64,000 nucleotides of DNA from positions 22,829 to 86,828 of the forward strand of contig JBBDUG010000039.1 in assembly GCA_040904025.1 (NCBI GenBank). Direction: 5' to 3'. Positions 14,352-23,253 of the stretch are shown here, piece by piece. The notes below the pieces were generated by a model. That model had not been told where the DNA came from. It saw only the letters and a program-made list of their open reading frames with translations, and made no database searches. The position numbers and the translations under genes were made by a program. The stretch is from JBBDUG01 sp040904025. GTDB lineage: Bacteria; Patescibacteriota; Minisyncoccia; Phycocordibacterales; SW-6-46-9. Position 1 is the stretch's first letter; every line of letters begins with the position of its first letter.

Positions 14352-15581
14352 ATGAATACAGAAGAACAATCTCCAGAAGAACAACCTTCACAACAGGAAA
14401 ATATTCAGGATGACACCCCGAAGAAATCTTCAGGTCTTCCTTCTATACGAACATTCCATCGAGATGCAGAGACAGCACGGGGGAAAAAGCAGGTGGATAA
14501 CTTCACCCCCTCCAAGCCAAAAGAGCCGAAACAGAAGGAAGTAAAAGAAAAACAACCTACAGAAGATGAAGAGATCCCACAAAGTGCCTCGGGATTCGTT
14601 CCACCAAAAAAACTCCACCGAGCTCAACAAGATAAAGAGAACCCAGAACGAAAGGCGCCGGAGCAGTCAGAAGAAAAACAACAGGCCCCACAGTCTTCTC
14701 TTGAAAAAAAACCTAAAAAATCAATCGTACATACGTACGAAGACGATGCGAACAAAGCTCTTAAAGAAAAAGGGGGGTCAGTTGCATCAATAGCGGTTGC
14801 TGAACAAAAACGAAGAGGGGAGCGGGGGGAGACACGACCACAACCACCAACACGGTGGAAGAAATATCTTGTACGCACAATTACCATTATTCTTTTCCTT
14901 GGTGGTGTTGGTGTTCTTGGATATCTCTATCTTCAAAGCCGAGACCCGGGTACAACCACACAGCAACAAGAACAAGCGATAATCTTTGCTGATGAAATCC
15001 AGAGACAAAACGTTTCAAATCTCACTGCATTTGAACTCCGAAATACCATTGAATCATTTATAGCAGAGGAAATTCCAGAGGATACCGTGCGAGAACTTCG
15101 ACTTACAAGGGATATTGAGGTAGAAGAGGAGACGGTACAAGTAGCACTCACTCCCGATGAGCTTATCGCTCGCGTTGACCTTGAACGTCGCGCTCCATTG
15201 GCCCGCGCTCTTGGAGATCGTATCATGATCACATCAGTGGGATCAGCGGAAAGTGGTTCTGCTGTTATTGCTGATGTCTCATCATATGATTCAGCGTTCG
15301 CATCTATGATTCGATGGGAACCAAACATTGCAGATGACCTCTATTTCCTTCTACCACCACAGAAATCGAATATCAGCACAAGTACAGAGACCGGAACACC
15401 ACAAACAGGATTTGTTGATATAATCATTGAAAACCGAGACGCGCGTGTTCTCTACGACGAAAATGGTGAGATTATGCTCCTCTATTCCTTCCCACGCACC
15501 GATATTCTTGTTATATCAACAAGTGATAGTGTGTATAGAGAAGTACTTGAACGGCTTGAACGACGCACCTTTGTCCGCTAG
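14352..15581 (+). CDS. Membrane-anchored protein with long disordered cytosolic N-terminus
   Basis: About 409 aa. Residues 1-170 are highly charged and rich in Gln, Glu, Lys and Pro, probably disordered. One membrane segment (ITIILFLGGVGVLGYLYL, near 180-198) is followed by an extracytoplasmic alpha/beta domain of about 200 residues with regular strands and a C-terminal LERRTFVR. No enzymatic motif or known domain is recognised. ATG 14352 is chosen because TAAACT ends 7 nt before it; the ATG at 14349 is an alternative. It follows the NYN gene by about 40 bp and may be co-transcribed. Confidence 0.75.
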   Translation: MNTEEQSPEEQPSQQENIQDDTPKKSSGLPSIRTFHRDAETARGKKQVDNFTPSKPKEPKQKEVKEKQPTEDEEIPQSASGFVPPKKLHRAQQDKENPERKAPEQSEEKQQAPQSSLEKKPKKSIVHTYEDDANKALKEKGGSVASIAVAEQKRRGERGETRPQPPTRWKKYLVRTITIILFLGGVGVLGYLYLQSRDPGTTTQQQEQAIIFADEIQRQNVSNLTAFELRNTIESFIAEEIPEDTVRELRLTRDIEVEEETVQVALTPDELIARVDLERRAPLARALGDRIMITSVGSAESGSAVIADVSSYDSAFASMIRWEPNIADDLYFLLPPQKSNISTSTETGTPQTGFVDIIIENRDARVLYDENGEIMLLYSFPRTDILVISTSDSVYREVLERLERRTFVR

Positions 15582-15588
15582 ATACGCC

Positions 15589-15617
15589 TTGCGCCGTATG
15601 TGTGGGACACGTACTAT
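15589..15617 (+). promoter_or_regulatory. Promoter for the DksA-like gene
   Basis: TTGCGC (15589-15594), 17 bp, TACTAT (15612-15617); the ATG follows after 6 nt, predicting a leaderless mRNA. Confidence 0.75.
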
Positions 15618-15623
15618 ATACAT

Positions 15624-16013
15624 ATGACAGAAACCAATTTAGATACTCAATATTTTAAAGATCGGTTAGAAAAAGAGATGAAGGAGCTCATTGAAGAACT
15701 TCAGGATCTCGGCCGCATCAATCCCGACAATCCAAATGACTGGGAAGCGGTTCAAGAAGAGCTCAATGTCCTCTCCGCCGACTCAAACGAAGTCGCGGAC
15801 AAAATGGAAGAGTATGAAGCTGATACTGCAACTCTCAAAGAGGTTGAAACACGATTCAATTTTGTAAAAAGGGCGCTGGAGAAGATAGAGAAGGGGACAT
15901 ACGGTATTGATGAAGTTGACGGTGAAGCAATTCCTGAAGAAAGACTCCGGGCAAACCCTGCTGCGCGGACAAAAATAGAGAATGTATATAAATTAGAAGA
16001 CGGACTCTCTTAA
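15624..16013 (+). CDS. DksA/TraR-like coiled-coil protein without zinc-finger cysteines
   Basis: 129 aa from ATG 15624. It has an N-terminal coiled coil (about 8-80) and the C-terminal block YGIDEVDGEAIPEERL that aligns with the DksA/TraR finger signature YGICxxCGExIPExRL, but both cysteines are Asp, and the second cysteine pair is also missing (NPAARTKIENV). DksA-family proteins enter the RNA polymerase secondary channel and tune initiation with ppGpp; a cysteine-free version may keep the fold by other means. Own promoter and bidirectional terminator, so it is monocistronic. Confidence 0.82.
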   Translation: MTETNLDTQYFKDRLEKEMKELIEELQDLGRINPDNPNDWEAVQEELNVLSADSNEVADKMEEYEADTATLKEVETRFNFVKRALEKIEKGTYGIDEVDGEAIPEERLRANPAARTKIENVYKLEDGLS

Positions 16014-16033
16014 GACATAGCAACTTTGAGAAC

Positions 16034-16066
16034 AAAAAAGCCTCACCTTATAAGGTGAGGCTTTTC
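16034..16066. terminator. Bidirectional terminator
   Basis: AAAAAGCCTCACC-TTATAA-GGTGAGGCTTTT, perfect stem with A and T runs on both sides. It ends the DksA-like gene (+) and the LysM-M23 gene (-). Confidence 0.95.
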
Positions 16067-16072
16067 TCTATA

Positions 16073-17182
16073 TTAAAACGGGTTCGTTGGACCACCACGT
16101 ATCTCGAAGTGAAGATGGGGGCCAGTTGAACGTCCAGAGTTTCCAACATATCCGATTACCTGACCGGCAACGACATCTTGTCCGACACCAACAATAACGC
16201 TGGAAAGGTGAGAGTAGAGAGTTTGCGTACCATTTGGGTGTTTGATAACAACATAGCTTCCGTATCCTCCATTCCACCCTGACCCCTTGGAGATAATGAC
16301 ACTACCAGGCGCAGATGCGTACACAGAAGCACCGTATGCAGTCGCAATATCTACCGCATTATATCCATGCAACCCCTGCGTGCGGCGTCCACCATCTACT
16401 GGTCTCATGTAATATCCAGTTGGTGCCGAAGGTGTGTTTTCAGCATAGCTGCGATGTTGTGCTGGTGCTGGTGATTTAGACTGAAACTCACCATGAGGGA
16501 TGATGAACTCATCACCCACTCCGATAAGAGACGGGTCATCAATACCATTAAAGGCGAGTACTTCGTCCATGTCTCCACCATATTCATCTACAATACTCGA
16601 GAGTGTTTCTCCTTTCTGTACTGTGTGGCGCACACCGGAGACGGGGAGAATAATAAGTTCTTGTCCCACTCTAACCGTTGAAGCGTTTGGTAAATCGTTT
16701 GCCCATTTAATAGTACTAACCGAGACACCGAAAGAGTCGGCGATTTCTGAGAGTGTGTCACCTTCACGTACAACATAGAGGGAGATCTGATCACGCTCAG
16801 GAAGCACAAACGACTCAGCCGAGACTGCCGATGGTCCGTGTGGTGCGATAAAGGCGGTATTATCTGCCACATTTATCTCAGCACCACCGAGTGATGAGGA
16901 GGGCTCGAGATTCACAGAAGGACGCACAAGAGGAAGAAGAGAAGCGGATGCATAGATATCAGAAGAACGCTCAAATGCTTGTGCATTTTGTGTAGAGGTA
17001 AGAGTGTGTGCACCAGCATATCCTCCCGCCCCTATAACAAAGGCGAGCGCTGATGCAATGATAAGTTGAGATTCAACGGTTCGAGACTGGAAATGTGCCC
17101 AAAGAGAGCTCCATATTCCACTACGAACCTGTTTATCTGATTCTTCTGAGGTAGGTAAAATAAGTCGTGAATTAGCCATCAA
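16073..17182 (-). CDS. Membrane-anchored LysM-LysM-M23 peptidase
   Basis: Predicted peptidoglycan DD- or interpeptide endopeptidase, or an amidase activator, acting outside the membrane. 369 aa (368 if the second ATG is used). One membrane segment (IIASALAFVIGAGGYAGA, near 40-58), two LysM domains (YVVREGDTLSEIADSFG, and HTVQKGETLSSIVDEYG, about 135-235), then an M23/LytM domain. Zinc ligands look intact: HGYNAVDIA supplies His and Asp, and HLHFE supplies the last His, so it should be active, unlike degenerate EnvC-type regulators. Transcribed alone, divergent from uvrD. Confidence 0.93.
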   Translation of the reverse strand: MMANSRLILPTSEESDKQVRSGIWSSLWAHFQSRTVESQLIIASALAFVIGAGGYAGAHTLTSTQNAQAFERSSDIYASASLLPLVRPSVNLEPSSSLGGAEINVADNTAFIAPHGPSAVSAESFVLPERDQISLYVVREGDTLSEIADSFGVSVSTIKWANDLPNASTVRVGQELIILPVSGVRHTVQKGETLSSIVDEYGGDMDEVLAFNGIDDPSLIGVGDEFIIPHGEFQSKSPAPAQHRSYAENTPSAPTGYYMRPVDGGRRTQGLHGYNAVDIATAYGASVYASAPGSVIISKGSGWNGGYGSYVVIKHPNGTQTLYSHLSSVIVGVGQDVVAGQVIGYVGNSGRSTGPHLHFEIRGGPTNPF

Positions 17183-17325
17183 AGAATATCATTCAATCAT
17201 CGTCTATCACATCGCTCCGTATAGACACCACGGTAGCTATATCTACTACTTGCTGTCAACCTTTATTTATTGTGTTGTTTTTCTGCCATTCTCTTCAATC
17301 ACGGTATGATAGTATACTCACCTGT

Positions 17326-19236
17326 ATGGAATTGAACCCCGAACAGCAAAAAGCTGTTGAACATAGTGAAGGCCCGCTTCTGGTTATTGCCGGAGCAGGG
17401 GCAGGGAAGACTCGTGTCCTTACCTCACGCATCTATCGACTCATCGAGTCAGGTGTACCAGCCTCCTCAATTCTCGCCATTACTTTCACCAACAAAGCGG
17501 CGAGAGAGATGCGCGAGCGTGTACGAGATCTCCTTGGTGTCACAAAAGAAGTACCCCTCGTGCTTACATTCCACGGGCTCGGAGTCCGTATCTTAAAGGA
17601 GTATGGAAATGCCATTGGTGTTCCTCCGACATTTTCAATATATGATCGCAGTGATTCACTGCGGAGGATAAAAGCAGCAATGGAGGCAACGGATATCAGT
17701 TCTGATTCATGGAAGCCTGCGCGTATACTCGGTGCCATCTCATCAAAAAAGGGGGAGGGTTTATCAGCAGACGAGTATAGGGATACGGTACAGTCAGCAA
17801 TCGGAGAGGTTGTAGCAACTGTGTGGGAGAAATATGACTCACTACTTCGAGAAGAGAACGCACTCGATTTCGATGACCTTATCGCCCGCCCCTTAAAACT
17901 TCTAAAAGAAAATGAGAAGGTGCGAGACGTGTATCGAAACCGCTTCTCTCACATACATATAGATGAATACCAAGACACTAATAAAGTACAGTATGATATT
18001 GCACGCCTTATCCTCAATCCAAAGAAAAATAATATATGTGTGGTGGGGGATAGTGACCAGACCATATATACATGGAGAGGTGCAAATATGTCCAATATAC
18101 TCAACTTTGAGCGCGACTTTGAAAATTGCACCACTGTACTACTCGAAGAAAACTATCGCTCCACTCAAACCATCCTCTCGGCGGCAAATGATGTTATAGG
18201 GCATAACACACTTAGAAAAGAGAAGAATTTGCGAACAAAAAAAGGAGAAGGGGAGAAAATAACTCTTGTTCCGGCTCTTAATGAGAGCGATGAAGCACAA
18301 TCAATTGTACAAGTCGCCCAAGAGCAATTAGATGCAGGGGTCTCGGCAGGAGAGATTGCGGTGCTCTATAGAACAAATTTCCAATCTCGAATTTTGGAAC
18401 AAGCCTTCTTAACAAGTGGGATTCCATACCAGGTAATCGGAACCCGTTTCTTTGATCGAAAAGAGGTAAAGGACGTGCTGTCATATATACGAGCTGCCCG
18501 AAACCCCCAGGGATGGGCTGATATTGAACGCTGTATCAGTACTCCAAAACGAGGAATTGGAAAAAAGACCTTGGAGTGCATTAGAGAAAATCGAATGAAT
18601 GAACTTTCTGACCGACGAAGAAAGAAAGTTGATGAATTCTACACACTCCTTGATCGTATTCGTGAATATGGAGAGAAGAATCCACCAAGCAAAGTGATTT
18701 CCTTTGTTCTCAAAGAAAGTGGTCTTGAAAAAGAACTCTCGAAAGATAAGGAGGGGAGAGACCGTCTTGAGAACGCACAAGAGCTTGCAACATTTGCACT
18801 TGCATATGATGAGATGGAAGCACCTTTGGGTCTTGAGAAGATGCTTGAAGACGCTGCCCTCTCAAGCGATCAAGATGAGCTTCGAGAAGAGGAAGCTGCA
18901 GTCCGTCTCATGACAGTGCATGCATCAAAGGGGCTTGAGTTTGATGTTGTAATTATTGCAGGATTAGAAGAAGGTCTTTTCCCACAAGATCGTGACCACG
19001 AAACATTAGAAGAACAGGAGGAGGAGCGACGTCTGTTCTACGTCGCTCTCACCCGCGCACGAAAACGAGTGTTCTTAACATATGCTCAGATGCGCACTAT
19101 CTTCGGAAATCGCACATACAATATACCTTCACAATTTATTGACGATATTAACGATGAGCTTATTGAGGGCTCCGAAGAAAATGAATGGAGTAGAGGAGAT
19201 GGAAAAGTTGAATTTCTAAATCTTGATGAGTTATGA
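17326..19236 (+). CDS. pcrA: ATP-dependent DNA helicase, UvrD/PcrA family
   Basis: 3'-5' SF1A helicase of nucleotide excision repair and replication-fork maintenance. 636 aa from ATG 17326 (MELNPEQQ). Motifs in order: Q motif LNPEQQKAV, Walker A AGAGKTRVL, FTNKAAREM, DEYQDTN (Walker B), GDSDQTIYTWRGA, and C-terminal TVHASKGLEFDVV with VALTRARKR. It is shorter than E. coli UvrD (720 aa), mainly at the C-terminus. The start is supported by TATACT at 17313-17318, 7 nt before the ATG. It overlaps rsmA by 4 bp (ATGA), so the two are translationally coupled. Confidence 0.95.
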   Translation: MELNPEQQKAVEHSEGPLLVIAGAGAGKTRVLTSRIYRLIESGVPASSILAITFTNKAAREMRERVRDLLGVTKEVPLVLTFHGLGVRILKEYGNAIGVPPTFSIYDRSDSLRRIKAAMEATDISSDSWKPARILGAISSKKGEGLSADEYRDTVQSAIGEVVATVWEKYDSLLREENALDFDDLIARPLKLLKENEKVRDVYRNRFSHIHIDEYQDTNKVQYDIARLILNPKKNNICVVGDSDQTIYTWRGANMSNILNFERDFENCTTVLLEENYRSTQTILSAANDVIGHNTLRKEKNLRTKKGEGEKITLVPALNESDEAQSIVQVAQEQLDAGVSAGEIAVLYRTNFQSRILEQAFLTSGIPYQVIGTRFFDRKEVKDVLSYIRAARNPQGWADIERCISTPKRGIGKKTLECIRENRMNELSDRRRKKVDEFYTLLDRIREYGEKNPPSKVISFVLKESGLEKELSKDKEGRDRLENAQELATFALAYDEMEAPLGLEKMLEDAALSSDQDELREEEAAVRLMTVHASKGLEFDVVIIAGLEEGLFPQDRDHETLEEQEEERRLFYVALTRARKRVFLTYAQMRTIFGNRTYNIPSQFIDDINDELIEGSEENEWSRGDGKVEFLNLDEL

Positions 19237-20021
19237 ATGCAAAAAAATCTCTAGGACAACACTTCCTTACATCTAAAGCGGTGATCTCGGATATCATCGA
19301 AGTTGCAGCTCTCGATGATACAGATCATGTACTTGAGATCGGACCGGGAAAAGGGATTCTCACCCAAGCCCTTCTTGATACTGGGGCACACGTAGTTGCC
19401 GTAGAACTTGATCAGGAACTCAGTAGAGATCTTGAGAAACAGTTTTCTGGAGAAATAGATTCAGGTCAATTAGAGATAGTGGAAAAGGATGTGCTTTCTC
19501 TCGAGGTAGAAGAATACTTTAAAGATGATTATAAGGTTGTTGCTAATATCCCCTATTACATCACTGGGAAGATTCTTAGAAAGTTTCTCGGGGGAACACC
19601 TCAACCGAAACAAATGGTGCTTTTGGTACAAAAAGAGGTTGCACAGCGTATTGTTGCCCGTGATAAGAAGGAAAGCCTGCTCTCCTTGGCTGTAAAAGTA
19701 TATGGAGAACCTCGTATTATCAGGAAGGTTCCACGACACTTATTCGATCCACAACCTAATGTTGATTCAGCGGTTATCTCAATCGAGAACATTTCACGCG
19801 GTTTTTTTGACACTCTCAAAGAAGATCGGTTTTTCTCAGTTATTCGGGCCGGATTCGGGCACAAACGAAAGAAGCTTTCGAATAACCTCGAAGAGCTCTA
19901 CGATAAAAAGGCTGCTGAGGTTGCACTGCAAGAAATGGAGAGAAGTGTAAATACACGCGCAGAAGATCTCTCACTTCATGAGTGGAAAGAGCTTATCAAC
20001 TCCCTTGAAAAGAGGGGATAA
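19233..20021 (+). CDS. rsmA: 16S rRNA dimethyladenosine transferase
   Basis: SAM-dependent enzyme (KsgA/RsmA) that dimethylates two adjacent adenosines in helix 45 of 16S rRNA. 262 aa with N-terminal KKSLGQHFL, motif I VLEIGPGKGILT, motif II acidic AVELDQEL and the adenosine-flipping motif IV NIPYYI. The C-terminal helical domain with VDSAVI and FGHKRKKLSNNL is intact. It starts inside the uvrD stop and ends 41 bp before the next start, which has its own -10 box. Confidence 0.96.
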   Translation: MNAKKSLGQHFLTSKAVISDIIEVAALDDTDHVLEIGPGKGILTQALLDTGAHVVAVELDQELSRDLEKQFSGEIDSGQLEIVEKDVLSLEVEEYFKDDYKVVANIPYYITGKILRKFLGGTPQPKQMVLLVQKEVAQRIVARDKKESLLSLAVKVYGEPRIIRKVPRHLFDPQPNVDSAVISIENISRGFFDTLKEDRFFSVIRAGFGHKRKKLSNNLEELYDKKAAEVALQEMERSVNTRAEDLSLHEWKELINSLEKRG

Positions 20022-20062
20022 CTTGCATCTTTCCCTGCTTCTCCTTTGCTATACTGTATGCA

Positions 20063-21004
20063 ATGAAAGATGTTTTGCCCTCAAAAAAGATTTGGGCGTT
20101 CGCTGCTCTCTTAGGAGTGCTTGTTATACTTTTTGCTATCGGCGGTAGTGAGCAATCTGAAGAAGAAAAAGCGGTTTCTGTTGTCGCACAAGCTCTTGAG
20201 GGAGCTGATTCAGATGAAGATGGTCTCCTGGATTGGGAAGAACGGTTGTGGGGAACTGATGTATATAATCCTGATACAGATGGAGACGGCACATCTGACG
20301 GAGATGAGGTACATTCAAACCGACACCCGCTAAAAGCAGGGCCGGATGATGAAATATCAGAGGAACATAAAGAGCTTATCTATGCATCAGCAGAGGGGTC
20401 TGAAGCTCGCGCCAACTTCACAAATGAACTCATCGATGGACTATTCCCCGGAGTTGCGGTTGCTGCATATCGAGATATAAGTGGAGAAGGAGCAACACAA
20501 GAAGAGATAGAAGCGCTCTCAGCAGAACTTCGTGCGGGACTGGATACTAATAAGGAGGCGGTGAATTTCTATACCGAGAGTGATATGACTATTGTCTCTG
20601 ACCCCACGAATGAAGAGTTTGCGCAATATTTTTCTGATCTCACTGATACAGCCGAAAAGCTCTCAACTCATGAAGGAGCGGATGTAGATAAATTAAACAC
20701 AATGGCAACCTATCTCACCAGCCCCTCAGAAGATGTACGTGAAGAACTACTTGCTGGCGCTGAATACTATAAAGCAGTAGCAGAGGTAATGATTACTATA
20801 CACGTACCTGAGCAAATTGCCCCAACACATTTACAAATAACCAACGGATACAAAACAATGGCATTGGATGTACGTGATGTCTCCACACATCAAGTGGATC
20901 CCGTTCGTGCATTTCGTGCACTCCAACAATATCAGAACCTTGAAAGTCAGATGTCGAATGCTCTATATTCCATAGGAGAACAAATAGCATCGCAAATACA
21001 ATAA
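20063..21004 (+). CDS. Membrane-anchored protein with DxDxDG calcium-binding repeats
   Basis: 313 aa. N-terminal membrane segment (WAFAALLGVLVILFAIGG, near 11-29) followed at once by a thrombospondin type 3-like stretch of acidic loops (DSDEDGLLDWEE, NPDTDGDGTSDGDE, near 50-90), which are predicted Ca2+ sites. The remaining 220 residues are helical and unrecognised. TATACT (20050-20055) ends 7 nt before the ATG. It is the first gene of the co-directional run to 33014, 1 bp before the next gene, so it likely belongs to the secretion-like operon. Such Ca2+-binding loops are common on CPR surface proteins. Confidence 0.75.
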   Translation: MKDVLPSKKIWAFAALLGVLVILFAIGGSEQSEEEKAVSVVAQALEGADSDEDGLLDWEERLWGTDVYNPDTDGDGTSDGDEVHSNRHPLKAGPDDEISEEHKELIYASAEGSEARANFTNELIDGLFPGVAVAAYRDISGEGATQEEIEALSAELRAGLDTNKEAVNFYTESDMTIVSDPTNEEFAQYFSDLTDTAEKLSTHEGADVDKLNTMATYLTSPSEDVREELLAGAEYYKAVAEVMITIHVPEQIAPTHLQITNGYKTMALDVRDVSTHQVDPVRAFRALQQYQNLESQMSNALYSIGEQIASQIQ

Positions 21005-21005
21005 T

Positions 21006-23183
21006 ATGAAAATCTCTCACAAAATCCTCACCACATTTATAATACTCACGTTTTCAATCAGTATATTTGCTCCTCCGATGGCGCAGAGAGCTGAAGCTGA
21101 TTTTTGGGATACCGTAAAAGATGTGGGGTATGTTGGTTTCAGAGGAGGGTTAATACTTGACTATTGTACCGATGGTGCTGTTGGAAGGGGGGTGGAGGGA
21201 GCTTTAAAAGCAGCAGGGAGTGGGGCACTCGATCTTTTAGATGACACTGAGTTATGGGGCAAAGCAACGGATCTTGTAGACCGATTTGCAGATAGTAAGG
21301 CAGCAAGTTTCCTTGGCCCAATCGCTGGTGGACTCGTACAAGGACTATTTGGGGGTAGCGATGTGCAACAGGTTGAAGACCCGGCAACAAAAGCGCTTGC
21401 AAAGAAAGACCAATGTTATGACGCACTTGCACAGAACCTTGCTCGTGGAGTATTAAAGACGATGTCTGATGAGACACTCGAGTGGGTACAGAGAGGATTG
21501 AACGGGAACCCATATTTCGTACAAAATTGGTTAACACATAAATTATACCGAACGGATGAACGGGCTCGCCAATGGCTTTTGGACAATGAATCATTCCAAG
21601 ATATTTGTAGCGTATTCAAATCAGATGTTGCACTTGCGCTTCAAAATCACTACTACAACACATACTCAACACCGACAGGGGATATAAATGGAATTCCAAT
21701 CAGAGAACGAGGTTTAGTTGAAAAAATAGCTACAACAAATAACAGATACCAATGTGGTCTTGAACGCGCACTTGAACAAAATCGTGGGAACCTTACCCGA
21801 TTTGTTGAAGAATCTTTCTACTACGGTGGATGGGAAGGATGGCATGCCCTACAAAGTGGTCCCAACACAAATCCATACGCCGCATACCTAGATAGATCAG
21901 CAGAACTACAATCACAAATTCGATTTGCAGAAGAAGAAGCCCGACTTGAAGTACAAGCTGGCGGAGGTTTCCTATCCGAGCGTAAGTGTTCACAACCTGC
22001 AACCGCTGAACAGGTGAACACAGATATTGCTGTAGAAAATGGATTTTCAGTAGGAACATACTATTGGGCACACCCACGAAACGGCGAGATTCTCAAGCTT
22101 GCACGAACCACAAATGGGGAGTTGTATCTTGGTCCGGGTAGCGGAGAGTTAGAGACGGCGCCCTGCTTCGAAGAAGAGGTTGTTACACCAGCAGTGATAG
22201 TAAATAGGATGGTACAGGATATTGTAACGGGTGACGTGCGTAGAACCGAACTCGCTGATGAGATGAACGAGGTTATGAATGACATAGACCGACTCCTCTT
22301 TGGCGGAATTATCCGAAAAAACCTCTTTGAAGTTCAGTCAGAAGACTTCGATGTTCAGGCTAATACTATTGACAGTCTCCGAGCTCAGCTACGCAACGCT
22401 CTCGAAAATGCTATTGATTTAGAAATCCGTATTCGGGATGAAGCCCGCGCAATTAATACTCATAGCTTCAATGTAAATGCGTACTTTGGAGACATATCTG
22501 ATGAAACAGATTATGGCTCAGATGGTTCAACCTCACTACCTTCTGGTATTGTTGATGTAGATTCATTGGTAAGTGGAGTGGAAATATGTTCTATCAGCGG
22601 ATCTGATAACAATACAGCCACTCAATTAATACGGGACATTGAAGATGTACAAGAAATCGATGATGAGGCAGAAGAACGAACAGCAGCTAACCTCTCTGTC
22701 TTAGAAGAAATATTAGAAGACGTACCTACTTTCTCAGAGGAAAGACTTATCACTCTCATCCGGCAAGTGAGGGAGAACTCACTCCCCAATGCAGATCTAC
22801 ATGATGAAAGTGCACTCGAACTTTTTGAAAGTGGGGGATTTGATGATTTTCTAGAAAATATTATCGACCTCAATGCAATTGCATTAGAACACGACTGTAG
22901 TGGCGCTGCTGAACCAGCAACTCCTCCTACAATTAGTGGTTTTAGTGCCGTCCCTGTCTCGCCTGGAACTGTTGAATTCCAGTATTCAGTAAGCGGAGCT
23001 CAGTCCTGTATTCTCACCTCCTCCCCTTCTGTAGAAGGTGCTGATGGGCAACCTGTGCAACTTGGTGACAATGTGCGCTATACGGTAACGGATGTACCTG
23101 AAGGAACATACACCTTTGCTCTTACATGTCAGATAGATGGTGCAAAAACAACAGATTCTGTAGGTAGTGTATCCGTCAACTAG
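21006..23183 (+). CDS. Large exported protein of the secretion-like operon
   Basis: 725 aa. Signal peptide at the N-terminus (hydrophobic ILTTFIILTFSISIFAPP, cleavage near ARA or AEA-D at about 29). The body is mostly helical with coiled-coil stretches (about 460-500, 560-600) and scattered cysteine pairs, suggesting an extracytoplasmic, disulfide-bonded protein. The last 90 residues form an Ig/PKD-like beta sandwich (from TPPTISGFSAVP). No catalytic motif seen. Close spacing on both sides ties it to the VirB6-, PrgI- and VirB4-like genes; it could be a pilus tip, adhesin or channel component. Function is unproven. Confidence 0.75.
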   Translation: MKISHKILTTFIILTFSISIFAPPMAQRAEADFWDTVKDVGYVGFRGGLILDYCTDGAVGRGVEGALKAAGSGALDLLDDTELWGKATDLVDRFADSKAASFLGPIAGGLVQGLFGGSDVQQVEDPATKALAKKDQCYDALAQNLARGVLKTMSDETLEWVQRGLNGNPYFVQNWLTHKLYRTDERARQWLLDNESFQDICSVFKSDVALALQNHYYNTYSTPTGDINGIPIRERGLVEKIATTNNRYQCGLERALEQNRGNLTRFVEESFYYGGWEGWHALQSGPNTNPYAAYLDRSAELQSQIRFAEEEARLEVQAGGGFLSERKCSQPATAEQVNTDIAVENGFSVGTYYWAHPRNGEILKLARTTNGELYLGPGSGELETAPCFEEEVVTPAVIVNRMVQDIVTGDVRRTELADEMNEVMNDIDRLLFGGIIRKNLFEVQSEDFDVQANTIDSLRAQLRNALENAIDLEIRIRDEARAINTHSFNVNAYFGDISDETDYGSDGSTSLPSGIVDVDSLVSGVEICSISGSDNNTATQLIRDIEDVQEIDDEAEERTAANLSVLEEILEDVPTFSEERLITLIRQVRENSLPNADLHDESALELFESGGFDDFLENIIDLNAIALEHDCSGAAEPATPPTISGFSAVPVSPGTVEFQYSVSGAQSCILTSSPSVEGADGQPVQLGDNVRYTVTDVPEGTYTFALTCQIDGAKTTDSVGSVSVN

Positions 23184-23253
23184 TAGTGTGCACAACTGAA
23201 GGGGCGTTGTGAGTACAGGCGTGTTATTCTTTAAGCATAGCTTTATCATACGC

